DNA from: Panicum virgatum
Lineage: Eukaryota > Streptophyta > Magnoliopsida > Poales > Poaceae
Assembly: GCF_016808335.1 (NCBI RefSeq)
Contig: NC_053149.1
Location: forward strand, 36,658,118 to 36,722,117
Length of the DNA: 64,000 bases
Direction: 5' to 3'
The translations under genes were made by a program, and so were the position numbers. The notes under the pieces were generated by a model, which was not told where the DNA came from, did no database searches, and was given only the letters and a program-made list of their open reading frames with translations. This document shows positions 43,103 to 54,462 of the stretch, piece by piece (position 1 is the first letter of the stretch; each line of letters starts with the position of its first letter).

Positions 43103-45291
43103 TGAAGCGTCCACTCATGATAGAAGACTTAAATGTGATACAAATATCAGTCCCAGGAGGCTGATAACACATTTATTATATCAGATGGTACATCACCGTA
43201 CAACTCTACGTGGTAATGGGCAGTGAAGAGCCACTATCGCGAGGATTACAACTAAAACCCACACAACGACATTAACTACAAAGAGTTCATCGGAGTCTTA
43301 CACCATACGGAGCTTCCTGCGGGTGACCCTATCCACAGGTAAGGTTGGGTGCAGGACGGAACCCCTACTCAATGTCTTCGGGAACGAAGTCTGGATCTTC
43401 CTCTGTAAAAATTAAGAATGGGGTGAGTACAGATGTACTCAGCAAGTCCAACCACACCCACGGAGGGGGTATAAACAAAATATAATGCACAGGGTAAACC
43501 AAGGATAAGGCAAGGGTTTAATTTGTGGAAAGCTAATTTTTATGCATGGGTTCATTCAAAAGAAAGGGGTTTTCCAAAGCCATTATCTTGCACTGAGTAA
43601 TACGTAGGGTTGATCCACACAGGATTCAAGTTTTAAATTGCTAACGGACTCCTCATCCGCCGTAGCACACGGCACAACTGTCGGATACTTTTCCAAAACA
43701 ACTCACACGAACCCATCCATTCCCAGAAGAAAACACTAGTTGTGTGACCAAACCGTAACTCGCCCAGTACCGTGGGCACGACTATTCTTATAGATTTTAA
43801 CTCTGCAGAGGTGTGCAACTTCACCCACAAGCGGGGTACCACAACTCGATCACCTTAGTGTCGGTGCAGATCCCAACAAAGCCATTACCCACCTTAGCTA
43901 GACGTGACTAGCCATCACGAGATCCACTAAGGGGCCATTGACCAATCACTGAGGTTTAACCAGGGCATAAGTCACACAGAGCTAATCCCTTCTCCTTGAT
44001 CACCCGTTGCTCTCAGCTCTCCTAATGGCTATCAGACTAACTAGTGGGGTTTATGCTAAGCCGTTGCCCATACAACGACCGAGTGGTTTGCACAATAGTG
44101 GAGTTAGGTGAGATGACACACCAACTCGGTCCTTAATTGTGACAAGATGGATATCTCCCTTCCTTGCGCAACCACACAGGCACGAGCACACCATTTGGCA
44201 ATTCACACAGAAGTGCCATCCATCCCGTCTAAACTCATCTTTCGAAAATTCCACATTTTCCCTTCCCACACACCCTCACGTATTTTCTTTATAAAACAAG
44301 TTGTACTGTGTTTAAAGTCCTAAGCATTCTAGCAGCGATTAACATCCAAGTAGAATAAATCATATTCAGACATTAGTCTAGGTGGTCAAGGAATGGTTAT
44401 AACAAATCAAGGGGTGGCTATCCAACCATGTTTTCAGCAATCAAAACATATGCAGTTTTGTAGAACAGGCCAATAGGTTGTGTTTATAAAAACTGGGACA
44501 AAACATGCATCAAAGGGTGGGATTGAACTTGCCGTTCTCAAAGCCTTCCGGGAAGTCCTGATCGAGGTACTGTCCTTCGGGTTCGGGGTCGTGGAACTGG
44601 TCCTCGTTCACTTGCTCGTAGTACTGCTCGTTGACGGATTCTCCCTCATTCACACCGTGATCTACGACGCACACAAGCAAGCACACAATCAAGAAAAAGA
44701 AGTAAAGGTTTTATCGCTGAGCTCGAATTGGAAACAATTAAGATATGGAGACATGAGTAACATTTTTGGGCAGTTTTCTAATGGCATAGTCAAAAGTATA
44801 TTATAAATAGCATGGTAAAGTTTCAGGTCGATCGGAAGATTTTTGGCGCATAAAATGACGAGATAAAGGAATGGTTAGGGCTAAACCGGGATTCGGGGAC
44901 TTCTTTGTAATTAGTTTTGGAAAGAGAAGGACTTAAATGTAATTTCCAAAAATGCACGGGTTACTCTGAAAAGGGCCAGGGGCATAATAAGAGTTATGTT
45001 TATACGGTGGAGGGTTTATTTGTGAATAGGAAAAATAGGAAGGTGTCTTTTGTAATAGCACTAGAGAGGTGGGAGGGTTCTTAATAAAATAGAGAAAAAG
45101 GCAGGGGGTTTTGTGGCAAAAAGCCACCATCTTCCTCCTCCTCCCTCCACGGGAAACAGAAGAAGGGAGGGGCGGTCGCCAGCGACGCCTGGCCGGCGGC
45201 CCTAGGCCACGGTGGCGGGTGGGAGCAGGGGTAAAAGGGGCAGGGCGACTCAGGGGACCGATTCCCCTCCTCCATTTCCGAGGAGGGGGCC
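43103..45291 (-). repeat. F 3' LTR, left part
   Basis: TGAAGCGTCC at the edge; continues to the G insertion with target copy GGGCC (45287-45291). It carries GAGTAC...GTACTC (43425-43440) and CTCTGCAGAGG (43801-43811), also found in D/E LTRs. No coding sequence is seen. Confidence 0.92.
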
Positions 45292-46698
45292 TGTTGGTGC
45301 TCCTTAAGTATCCATTTTAACCCCTATTTAACTTTGATAATGGCATGAATTTAATATCAAAATCACTAACCATCCTAACCTCGGCCCGATTATTGGTCGT
45401 TTTCGCATTTGCACATATATTTTGGAGGTACTTCATTTTTGCAGGTTTTTGACCAATTTTGGAGCATGAAATGACGAGGCCCATGATCACGCGATGACAC
45501 AAAGAAAGATGAAGGCCAAAGCCCGAACAAAGGACCAAAGGCCATGAAGACTAGAGGCCCATTCATGCACATCCACCCTCCAATGAAGCCCAAAGGACAA
45601 AGCCCACAAGATAAGATCAAGATACTTCGGGGCTAAGCAAAGCAAAGAGAGATTTAAGGAAGGATTTTCCATCCTATCCTTTTCCTCGAAGATATCTCGA
45701 AGATAACGACGTCCCACGGGGTGCAATCGTGAAAGGCATAAACTCCAGAAGACTTGGGGACAAAGGAGGACGTGAGGCGGCAAGGAAATGGGCCAGGCCG
45801 GCCGGCCTAGGCCCATTCAACCGGCCGGCCCAGGCCTTTTCCAGGGCTTCTCGGCCTCCCCTTCGACCTAGGGTTTCTTGGGGCTATTTAAAGACCCCTC
45901 CCCGAGGCTCAAGCAGAGATCAATTCGCGAGACGACGTCAAGGAGCAGAGAAGATAGAGGGGACACCTCTCAGAGAGCCGAGGGTCGTGCTAGTTGTCTA
46001 GGGGCTTCCCTAGCCGACGTGGGAACATTGCAAGGAAGACCACGTCGGAGTTTTGGAGCTAGGATAATCAAGATCAAGGTAGGGCCCCGGTTGTGATCTT
46101 GTGATGTACAATCATTCACGGTGAAGTTATTTGTGATTCCAAATGTTTAGCGACCATGTTCTCTCTTTCGATTTCATTCTTTTCTTTGGGTTTGCTTCAT
46201 CCTAGATCTATTATAGAGATAGATCGCTTAGCATGATCTTGTAGTCATGGTGGCTAGAGGTTCACAGTGGAAGTACCAAAGGGGGTTCGACTTGCTTCTG
46301 GGTGCTTTCGTCCAAAGGGGGGCGTCGTGACAGGGCGTTTCTTTAGTAGATGGGGGTGTCGAAGGATCGGATTGGAGATTTTGGGTTTAAAGATGCTTTT
46401 CATTGAGATTCACATCTATCTTGCTTCACTACATCTAGCTGGAACTACAACATATGCATGATCTAGGTGATCTAGATTGGTTATCTCTAACTTTCTCTTA
46501 CTACCTTCGGTGTTTGTCGTTTTAGTAGATTAGATTCGTTTTTCACCATCTCAACACAAAGGAATCTCTATGTTAGTAGATTGTTTCTTGTATCTTTGGT
46601 TCCGTGGATTGATAAACCTTGGGGGAATACTCTAAGGGAAAAGCTACACGAACCGTGTGCTTGCGGTATACAAATCGGGGCGCTAAGGAGCGTCAACA
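45292..46698 (+). repeat. 5' LTR of element G (1,407 bp)
   Basis: TGTTGGTGCTCC...GCGTCAACA. Contains palindrome AGGCCGGCCGGCCT (45795-45808) and a TATA-like CTATTTAAAG (45884-45893). The last ~110 bp match the corresponding end of H's LTR. Confidence 0.95.
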
Positions 46699-46706
46699 AG
46701 CTTTTC

Positions 46707-46724
46707 TGGCGCCGTTGCCGGGGA
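46707..46724 (+). other. Primer-binding site, tRNA-Asp type (G)
   Basis: TGGCGCCGTTGCCGGGGA, 8 bp after the LTR, with the same AGCTTTTC spacer as H. Confidence 0.95.
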
Positions 46725-47174
46725 ACCATCGATTTAAGATCCAATCTTACTTGCATTTGTAAATATTTCTTTTTCTTGATTTTTTTTCTTTTTGACCTTT
46801 TAGATCTCTTATTTTTTTTGTGCTAACTAAAAAAACGGATCTATTCCATGAAAATCAATCTAATCTAGAGTTTGCTTTATTTTGCTTTATTTTGCTTTAT
46901 TTTTCTTTTATGTTTTAGATCTTGTATATTCATCTTTTAGATCTCGTATATATTTTTTCTTTTCACTAACCCCTAACAGGAGATGGACGGGAGCCTCTCC
47001 AACAAACCCGAAAATTTTGTGGATGATCCAGAAAAAATTTACAGGCAAAGGAGACGAGAAGCATGATCAAGGAAGCCGGAACTAGTAGATCCAAAAGAAG
47101 AAGTCGCCGGTTCATCGTCTTCACCTCAAGAGACTCCACCAACAAGTCCAAAGGGGGCGCCACTTCACCAAGGG
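46725..47174 (+). other. Leader of G
   Basis: AT-rich with a 10 bp unit TTTGCTTTAT repeated three times at 46871-46900. From about 47070 the gag frame is already open and protein-like (SSSPQETPPTSPKG) but without an ATG, so the original gag start may have been further upstream. Confidence 0.6.
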
Positions 47175-49190
47175 ATGGCGCTACCGGAGCAGGAGCATAC
47201 GATCGGAGAGCTATGCAGTCCGGACATTCGGGACTTGCCAATTCAAAATCTGGACAACATCGGAGTTCCATTCGAGATCAAGACTTCAATCATAAGGATG
47301 GTGCAAAGCTCGCCCTTCACTGGGAAAGAATACGCTAATCTACATCTTCAAGCGTTCCTCCAACTATGCTGCACCTTCGACATGCAAGGGATGACTCAAG
47401 ATCAAATGAGAGCGAGGCTCTTTCCGTTCTCTCTACTTGGGAGAGCGCTGCAGTGGTTTCATTCTCTACCGGCACACACGGTGCAAAATTGGGAATCCTT
47501 GATGAAGGAGTTCATGACGGAGTTCTACTCGCCGGGCAAGACCCAAATTTTGCGCAACAAGATTGCTACATTCGCACAAGCCCCGATGGAGACTATTGCG
47601 GAAGCCTATGAGCGCTTCAACGACTACATCCACGCCGTACCTTATCACAAGTTCTCAAGGGAAGATGTGGTCCAGAAGTTCTATCAAGGCCTCACTACTG
47701 CATCAAGGGGGATTATTGACGCATTGGCAGGAGGATCGATCATTGAGCTCACGCCGACTCAAGTTTTCAAGCTATTCAAGAAGGTGGCGGACAATGACGC
47801 ATGGGCATCATCGGGGCACCTACAACCACTCCAAGCCGTGGGTGCCGCGAAGAGTGTATTGCAAGTGGAACGTGAAGAAGTGCTAGAAGGGAAGATCGAC
47901 TCGCTCATGAGAAGGTTGGAGAAGATGGAAGTGGAAAAGAGAGAAGCCCAAGCTATTGATTTAAAGGCGGCCGAAGCAAGGTCTACATGTGAAGAATGTA
48001 GAGAGTACGGCCATGTCCAAAAGAATTGCCCGGAGGAAGCCAAGATGCTCGACTACATGAAGAAGGGAAAATGGATCCCGCAACCCAACTTCCGCTACGG
48101 GCAAGGTAGACCTCAATTTAATGCAAGCTCTTCCATACAAAACTCGGTGCCTCTTCGTATACAATTGAAGGAGTTCATGGAGGAGCAAGGTAAGATCAAC
48201 AAGGACACCATCACCAAGTTCAAGGCTATGGACAAGATCTTGGAGAACATTGACGGCAAGGTGACGGAGGTCGGGAGCTCTAACCTTCAAGTACTCAACA
48301 TGATGAAGATGCTAGAAACGCAAGTAGCCCAGCTCGCCGGACGCTTATCTAGCAATGAAGGAAAATTGCCCGGGCAACCTCAAGGTCCAGAGACGGCAAA
48401 GGCAATTCAAACTCGCTCGGGAAAGGAGACCAAAGAACCCGAACATACGGCGGGACCAAGGAAGCCTAAGCCAAGAGTTGAAGTGGAGACCATCATCAAG
48501 GAGAAGGCGCCTACTCCTACGCCAGAGATAGTCACCGAAGAGCTAGAGTTTGAAATAGATGATATAGACACCAAGATTCTACCGCCAAGGCCACGATACC
48601 GCAAAGGTAAACATGAAGATGAGCAATTCAACAAATTTGTTGACATGGTACGTAGGTTGAGCATCAACATGCCGCTCTTGGATGCTCTACAAGTTCTAAC
48701 ATATTCTCGCTACTTCAAAGACATCATGGGAAACAAGCGCGAGATACCACCAAGCACCGTCAAGCTAACCGAGGAGTGTAGTGTGGCAATCGCTAATGAA
48801 GCTCCTGAGAAGAAGAGGGACCCCGGATGTCCTACCATCCCGTGTTCCATTGGATCTCTTATGTTCGAAAGAGCACTTTGTGATCTCGGCGCAAGTGTGA
48901 GCGTCATGCCAAAGAACGTGTTCGAGAAGCTAAGCTTACCGGACCCGGAACCCACCGCTATGTGCCTAGAGTTAGCGGACAATTCCGTTCGCTATCCTTT
49001 GGGAATCGCCGAAGACGTGCCCATGAAGATTGGAGAACACTTAGTCCCCGTTGACTTTGTGATTCTCGATATGCGAGAAGGGAGCAAGGCGCCTCTCATA
49101 CTTGGGAGGCCTTTCCTCAAGACCGCAAGGGCGAACATCGACGTTGGCAAGGGGGAGATCAAGTTCGACATCAATGGCACCACAAGCTAG
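47175..49190 (+). CDS. G gag-protease (671 codons)
   Basis: Gag core at about residues 40-205 (SSPFTGKEYANLHLQAFLQLC, RLFPFSLLGRALQWF, FMTEFYSPGKTQILRNKI, AEAYERFNDYI, FYQGLTTASRGIIDALAGGS). A CCHC knuckle is at C272, C275, H280 and C285. A coiled region (330-395) and a charged linker follow, then an aspartic protease with DLGAS at 570-574 and LILGRPFLKTARANIDVG near the end. This is the Athila plan without RT. A TAG at 49188-49190 ends it within what looks like continuous coding: the same frame stays open to 49499. The ATG at 47175 is the first in frame after a stop. Confidence 0.88.
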   Translation: MALPEQEHTIGELCSPDIRDLPIQNLDNIGVPFEIKTSIIRMVQSSPFTGKEYANLHLQAFLQLCCTFDMQGMTQDQMRARLFPFSLLGRALQWFHSLPAHTVQNWESLMKEFMTEFYSPGKTQILRNKIATFAQAPMETIAEAYERFNDYIHAVPYHKFSREDVVQKFYQGLTTASRGIIDALAGGSIIELTPTQVFKLFKKVADNDAWASSGHLQPLQAVGAAKSVLQVEREEVLEGKIDSLMRRLEKMEVEKREAQAIDLKAAEARSTCEECREYGHVQKNCPEEAKMLDYMKKGKWIPQPNFRYGQGRPQFNASSSIQNSVPLRIQLKEFMEEQGKINKDTITKFKAMDKILENIDGKVTEVGSSNLQVLNMMKMLETQVAQLAGRLSSNEGKLPGQPQGPETAKAIQTRSGKETKEPEHTAGPRKPKPRVEVETIIKEKAPTPTPEIVTEELEFEIDDIDTKILPPRPRYRKGKHEDEQFNKFVDMVRRLSINMPLLDALQVLTYSRYFKDIMGNKREIPPSTVKLTEECSVAIANEAPEKKRDPGCPTIPCSIGSLMFERALCDLGASVSVMPKNVFEKLSLPDPEPTAMCLELADNSVRYPLGIAEDVPMKIGEHLVPVDFVILDMREGSKAPLILGRPFLKTARANIDVGKGEIKFDINGTTS

Positions 49191-49499
49191 TTCAAGTTTC
49201 GTCCACGCATCGATGTATGCAACATGATCAATGTCAAATATGTTCCGCCTCACCGCCGTGTCACAGAGGAGAAGCCAAAGAAAGAGGAGGGGCCGAACAA
49301 GAAGGAAGCGAAGAAGGAGAAAGAAGTTGTCGCGTCCATCGCGACAAAGAAGATCACTGCACCCGTCAAGATGAAAGCTAAAAGCCCGCCTGTGAAGACC
49401 AAAAAGATGACTAACCTAGAAGACAAACCCGCACCAAGGATTGTGCGGAAGTGGGTACCCAAGACTGCAGCGCCATCACCGAGCATTGGTCCGAAGTGA
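49191..49499 (+). other. In-frame Lys-rich extension after the gag-protease stop
   Basis: Same frame as gag-protease, separated only by the TAG codon. It encodes FKFRPRIDVCNMINVKYV, then a strongly Lys/Glu-rich, low-complexity tail ending SPSIGPK. It is either reached by readthrough or cut off by a recent nonsense mutation; the bases after TAG (TTCAAG) do not match the CARYYA readthrough context. Confidence 0.6.
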
Positions 49500-50857
49500 A
49501 GAAGAAGAAAGTCTAGCTACAGACTATAAACGAAGCGCTTTGAGGGAGGCAACCCGTTCGTCGAGTCAAGAATAAAGCTGCCGGGAGTTCAACCCGTTCG
49601 TCGAGTCAAGAATAAGCTGCCGGGAGGACAACCCACGAGAGATTTGGGTAAGTGTGTCGAGAATTTTGCTACGCAAGGACATGATAAACTTTTGAACAAT
49701 TGGTCGTTCGGTAGAACAATTTGATTTGGATTTTATTCGCTCGGTCATTTCGATGTTATTTCTTATTTTAAACCAATGACATGAGCCATCCTATGATTTA
49801 TTTGCCTCTTGTTAAGAAAGCCACATCCAAAATTCCATACCTATTTTTGGCGACCGTCCTCTCCATGACGGCCGGACCAAGTTGAGATAAAAGACAAGAG
49901 TAAAGCCGCGCTATGTTTATATCATTTAAATTCTTGATGTGTAGGTTCGCTCAAACATAGAGAGAATTTTCAGTTTCATTATAATAGGACTAGAAATTTC
50001 CTAACTTTTCCCTTTTCAAAAATTTCTCTCTCATTTTGGCAAAAAATTAGAACCTAAACCCAAGACCCACGGTTGAATTCGAGATTGTTTGCTATCAATT
50101 CATGAAAGTGAACGGTTCCGGTGCAACCAAAATTAATGTAGTCAGGAAATATTTTTTGACTTACAAATGTAAACATGTTTTAATTCCCCTCTAATTATTC
50201 ATTTAAGCTCATTGCATGCTCTAAGTTAATTCTGAAATTTCGAAGTTAGAGGAGGATTCAACATCTAAGCATGATTTGGAGAGGGTTTATGTGCTTGATT
50301 AACATCCATTGATCAAAGTGAGTTCACGGGAAGGAATTGTGCTCTCTACCTACCACCACATGCAAATGATCCAAAGAAGGGAGCAGCCATACATGGGAAG
50401 GACATGTGATTTTCAGCAAAGATGGCACCATGTGATGAATGATGAAGCATGGGACAAGGTGAATGACACAAAGTGAAGAAATAATGTTGCAAGTGGACAT
50501 CAAAGGCAAAAAAAGAGTGGTTCACGGGATTTGGATGGTGCGAAGTATGAAAGATGTACTGGATAGAAGCAAATAATTGCACCAGGAAGCCACCAGAGAA
50601 AGACGAAGTGAAGGAGGGCCAGGAATGCCCTAGGCCAGCCAGCCCCAAGGCCCCAGGCCGGCCGGCCTGGCCTCTTTTTAAGTGCTCTGGTGCTCCCCTT
50701 TCACAGGTATGCTCCACACTCAGTTCCTTGCTTATGTTCTTCAAGTTCTTCACCCAGAAACATAAGTTAGAGTTCTGAAAAAATCGTCCACCAAAATCAA
50801 CTCCAAAAATCTCCGAAAATTCGCCACAAATCCTATTTTGCACCATTCTTCGATATA
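49500..50857 (+). other. Noncoding spacer where pol would lie (G)
   Basis: Holds a 40 bp tandem duplication (AACCCGTTCGTCGAGTCAAG..., 49551-49590 and 49591-49629) and a palindrome AGGCCGGCCGGCCT at 50655-50668. Otherwise AT-rich. No RT, RNase H or integrase motif on either strand. Confidence 0.7.
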
Positions 50858-52207
50858 TTGTTCTCCCGCCAGCAAGAAACCCCCGGTGTGTTTGTTTTTG
50901 AGTGTGTGCAGCAAGGAGTCACCATGAGTGGCATCATGAGGTTCGTCACCGGGAGGAGAATGACGCGTTCATCAACATCCGACACATTGGCAAGTTCTTC
51001 GCGGAGGCACTCGGTCTCCGAGTGTCCGCGGAGCATGGAGGAAGACAACCCCGCACCGAGAAGCGACATGTTGCTCCTTGGTGGGATGAGAGACGCGAGA
51101 AGCTCCTCCATGAGATACACCGAAGGGATGCCACCTCCTCCACGGCGTTCGACAAGGTCATCCGCACCACCACCATACAAGCCCAAGAATTCAGAATATG
51201 GGTTTATTATCTTGTCGAAGGAAGAAGAAGAAAGGCTCAAGTTCATGAAGGAAAGGCTGCGAGCAAATTATGATTTTGATGATGAAGCATTGGAGAAGTT
51301 GGGATTCCATCATGACATCTACCAGCTCTTGGAGAACATCGGTTGGAAGTTATTTTCCGATGGTGTTACGGTAGACATGCAAGAAGAAGTGGCTTTGGAG
51401 ATGTTCATGACACTGGAGAAAACAACGGAAGTGGTGGATGATGAAGAAGTTCCATGTCTGAAATTTCAGCTCAAGAATGAAGAAAAAGTCATCACCTATG
51501 GAGAAATAGGGAGTTTGCTCGGGTTCAAAAGCAATGCAAATGAAATGGTGGAAGTCGAAGATGGAGAGCTCAATCAGTTTTGGACAAAGATAGCAAAAGA
51601 TGTCAACTGCCAAAGGAAGAATATAAGTAATGTGATCCTCCAAATATTCCACTCTTGGGTGAGCAAAAGAATTCTCGGGAGGATGAGAGAATCAAAGGTC
51701 ACCGACCAAGAATTGAATTGGATGTATGCAGCATTGGTGAAGAAGCAAGTGATTGATCCCACCTACATCATGGTTGAAAGGTGGATTTGTGAAGCATCAT
51801 CCGGCACAGGAGAAGTTGGTTCGGGGTGTTATCTTACATTAATAGCCCGAGCCATGAATCCGGGGTTAGCGGTGATCCAAAAATATTATGTCCCGGGAAG
51901 AGATATAGGGATTGAACATTTGAGACAAGGCCATTATATCGGAGGGGATGAAAAGAAGGGATTCACTATTTCCGAGATGGATATTTCCCTCCCCGATCAA
52001 AGGCTTAAATTATTCGCAAGAGGAAGGACCGATTGGCGAGTTGAAAACATTGGAGCAAAAGTGAAGAAAACAAAAAGAGGAAGGTTGATTGAAGGAACAT
52101 CGGAGTCGGCACAACAAGAAAATTTAGAAGTAAAGCTTCCACCACCAAGTTCCGCTTATTGGAGGAATGAATTTCAAGGAGCATCAAGTGGACAAGGACA
52201 CCCGTAA
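50858..52207 (+). CDS. ATHILA ORF-1-like protein of G (449 codons before stop)
   Basis: An N-terminal basic, Ser/Arg-rich region (residues 1-105) with RRSTRSSAPPPYKP is followed by a globular domain. This domain has LGFHHDIYQLLENIGWKLF, ALEMFMTLE, CLKFQLKNEEKVITYGEIGSLLGF, FHSWVSKRILGR, ELNWMYAALVKKQVIDPTYIM and GSGCYLTLIARAMN, the pattern I know from the Athila ORF-1/putative plant transposon protein family. Its function is unknown; it is not a recognisable envelope protein (no signal peptide or membrane span seen). It ends at TAA 52205-52207, but the same frame is open again to 52603. An ATG nearer the conserved part (50924, MSGIMRF) is an alternative start. Confidence 0.7.
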   Translation: MFSRQQETPGVFVFECVQQGVTMSGIMRFVTGRRMTRSSTSDTLASSSRRHSVSECPRSMEEDNPAPRSDMLLLGGMRDARSSSMRYTEGMPPPPRRSTRSSAPPPYKPKNSEYGFIILSKEEEERLKFMKERLRANYDFDDEALEKLGFHHDIYQLLENIGWKLFSDGVTVDMQEEVALEMFMTLEKTTEVVDDEEVPCLKFQLKNEEKVITYGEIGSLLGFKSNANEMVEVEDGELNQFWTKIAKDVNCQRKNISNVILQIFHSWVSKRILGRMRESKVTDQELNWMYAALVKKQVIDPTYIMVERWICEASSGTGEVGSGCYLTLIARAMNPGLAVIQKYYVPGRDIGIEHLRQGHYIGGDEKKGFTISEMDISLPDQRLKLFARGRTDWRVENIGAKVKKTKRGRLIEGTSESAQQENLEVKLPPPSSAYWRNEFQGASSGQGHP

Positions 52208-52603
52208 GGATGGACGAGTCAATGGGAAGGAAATCAAGATCAAGCATGGGGGCATGCTATGGCGGCGCCTCCACCAGTGTACCCGGCGCCCCCACCATTT
52301 AGCAACTATGGCTACCCACCCCCATCATACCAAGGAGAGATGCCCGACCCGTCATTTGGAGCACAATTTTTTGACCTCCCCCATCCGGAACAAGGATTGA
52401 GAATCATGGGTGCCTATGCAAGAAGAAATATGGAAGACATAGACGCCATCCAGAGGCACACAAGCCAACTAAAAGAGGGAACCACGGGAATTGCATATCA
52501 AATGGAACTTCTAGGCCTAGCGCCACCGGAACAATTTAATGGAGGAGCATTTCAACAATATTATGACCAAGGATACAACGCAAGAGGCAATCAAGGAGAG
52601 TGA
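52208..52603 (+). other. In-frame Pro/Gln/Tyr-rich extension after the ATHILA-like ORF
   Basis: Same frame as 50858-52207, no stop until 52603. Composition: a Trp/Gln-rich link, PPPVYPAPPPFSNYGYPPP, then a helical-looking stretch (IMGAYARRNMEDIDAIQRHTS) and a Gly/Gln/Tyr tail. The clear protein-like composition suggests that the TAA is a recent mutation or is suppressed. Confidence 0.6.
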
Positions 52604-54449
52604 TCGATGACAAGACCATGAATAAAATGCTCGCACGTGTGGTTTGGATTTTTCTATTTCTTCTCATTTATTTTCAGCATGTGTGCAAACTTGTGTGTGC
52701 GTAGCAATTTTCTGTTTTATTTTTTCAGCATTTGTGCAATTTGCTTTCTTTTGCTTTCATCACCATGATAAATAAATGCATCACCCACGCTTTAATGTTA
52801 TGGTTAGTAATGATGATAGAAAGTTTGTGCCATGTTAAAATATGATGATCGTTGCCGCCTTGTCTACTTTCTTGTGCTTGGTTTATGCATGATTAAACTA
52901 ATGCTCTCCCTAACATGATCTGAAAAATTAATTAAATGCCAGCTAATTCAATTGTGGAGGTTATGATAAATTAAGACCCACATCTTTCTATTCTTGCTCT
53001 CTTACTTAAGCTTGTCAAGGAAAATTTAATTCGGATTTAATTTTGAGCTAACCTTGTCAATGATACCTTTTGCAATTGCTCTACCCTTCTAAAAGCCTAA
53101 ATGTTATATCATGACAAACCATAGAGCAAGATTTATTTTCAGGTGAATTAATTCAAGAATTATCTTCTTTGGTACGAGACTAAGAAGCTGACCATTCTAT
53201 ATTTTTGTGTACCTCTCTTTTGCTAGCCATTCTATCCATGCATTGTGAGTTTCTATACCGGGAACATCGCAAACCTCACTGGATATCCACCCTTAACCAA
53301 AAACATCTTTTTGCGAAACACCTCCTTGACCACAAACTATATATTGAGTATATATTATTATTTCAACGACAAAACAGTGGAATCAAGAGCAAAATTCAGT
53401 AAAACATAAGCTTGGGAAGCATCAAAGAGTTCGCAGTAGAAAAATCCGAAGAAGTGGCGGCCTACAAGCAGTAGGCCGGCTGGCCCAACACCCCTAGGCC
53501 GGCGGGATTGCCCCTTTTCCTCCTCTGTTGGCTTCAATCTTTTACGAGGAGATGCCCCATTGAATTCCAAAGTTGAGTCCAGAGAATTGATACGAGTTTT
53601 GTGCACTCACTCCATCAAGTTATCATCACTTCATTGCTTGAGGACAAGCAAACGTTCAAGCATGGGGGGGAGGTGGAGTAAGTGCATTATGTTGCCAACG
53701 GTTCTGAGGAGCAAAAAGAAAGAAAGAAAAAAAGGGAAAGAAAGGAAGAAAAAAATGAATGATGATGAAAAGCTCCTCGGTCCCATTTGCTTCATTAAAC
53801 TCCAAGTACTTTGAAGATTATTCTATACTCAATTATTCCAACCATGTGCAATCCGATAACAAGGACTTCAGTTGTGCCTTGGGATCAACCGTTGCCATTT
53901 GCACATGTCCACCATCTAAAGTGTCTGTTCCATTCTCTCCCTCTCCACAAAGAAATTATTTTCTAATGGCCTTTTTCACGAGTCTCGGTAAATCCATAAG
54001 AAGTATTTCTTGTTTTCATAATATCTTGATTATAATATCTTTTGTTAGGACTAACCTTTCCAGAGCTCCAGATAAAGCCTCACACATACATATGAGAGAA
54101 AGAAAGGAGAAAGTTCTAGCAAGTTTGAGAGACAAGATGAGCTGAGAGTTTCCATGAGCAAACTGCAATGAGGTTTAAATTATTGATCTTGGTTTAGCAT
54201 TATTTATGGAACTTACTTTCTTAATTATGAGACTTGTTTAATTTTGAGAGCATGTGCTTAATAATTGTGGGGAAGCATTTAACTTGTATCTACCTTCCAC
54301 ATTTAAGAGCTGGTTACAACTTGAACTATTAACTGCAAAATATTTTTGGGAGCATTGTGTTTTCTCGTGTATGATCAAGTGCAGGGATTGGACACCGAAA
54401 GGCAACACTGATTTTTATCAAAGACTTACTTGAGGACGAGCAAGGTTTA
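52604..54449 (+). other. 3' noncoding region of G with two polypurine-type motifs
   Basis: AT-rich. TTGAGGACAAGC...CAAGCATGGGGGGGA occurs at 53638-53671 and again as TTGAGGACGAGC...TAAGCATGGGGGGAA at 54430-54462, the second adjoining the LTR. A purine-rich stretch (GAAAGAAAG...) lies at about 53713-53756. No convincing ORF. Confidence 0.65.
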
Positions 54450-54462
54450 AGCATGGGGGGAA
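54450..54462 (+). other. Polypurine tract of G
   Basis: AGCATGGGGGGAA directly before the 3' LTR start TGCTAGCGCTCC. Confidence 0.9.

Noticed and set aside
50858..52207. Envelope protein in element G
   Set aside because: The ORF is in an env-like position, but no signal peptide, membrane span or envelope motif is seen; it matches the ATHILA ORF-1 type instead.
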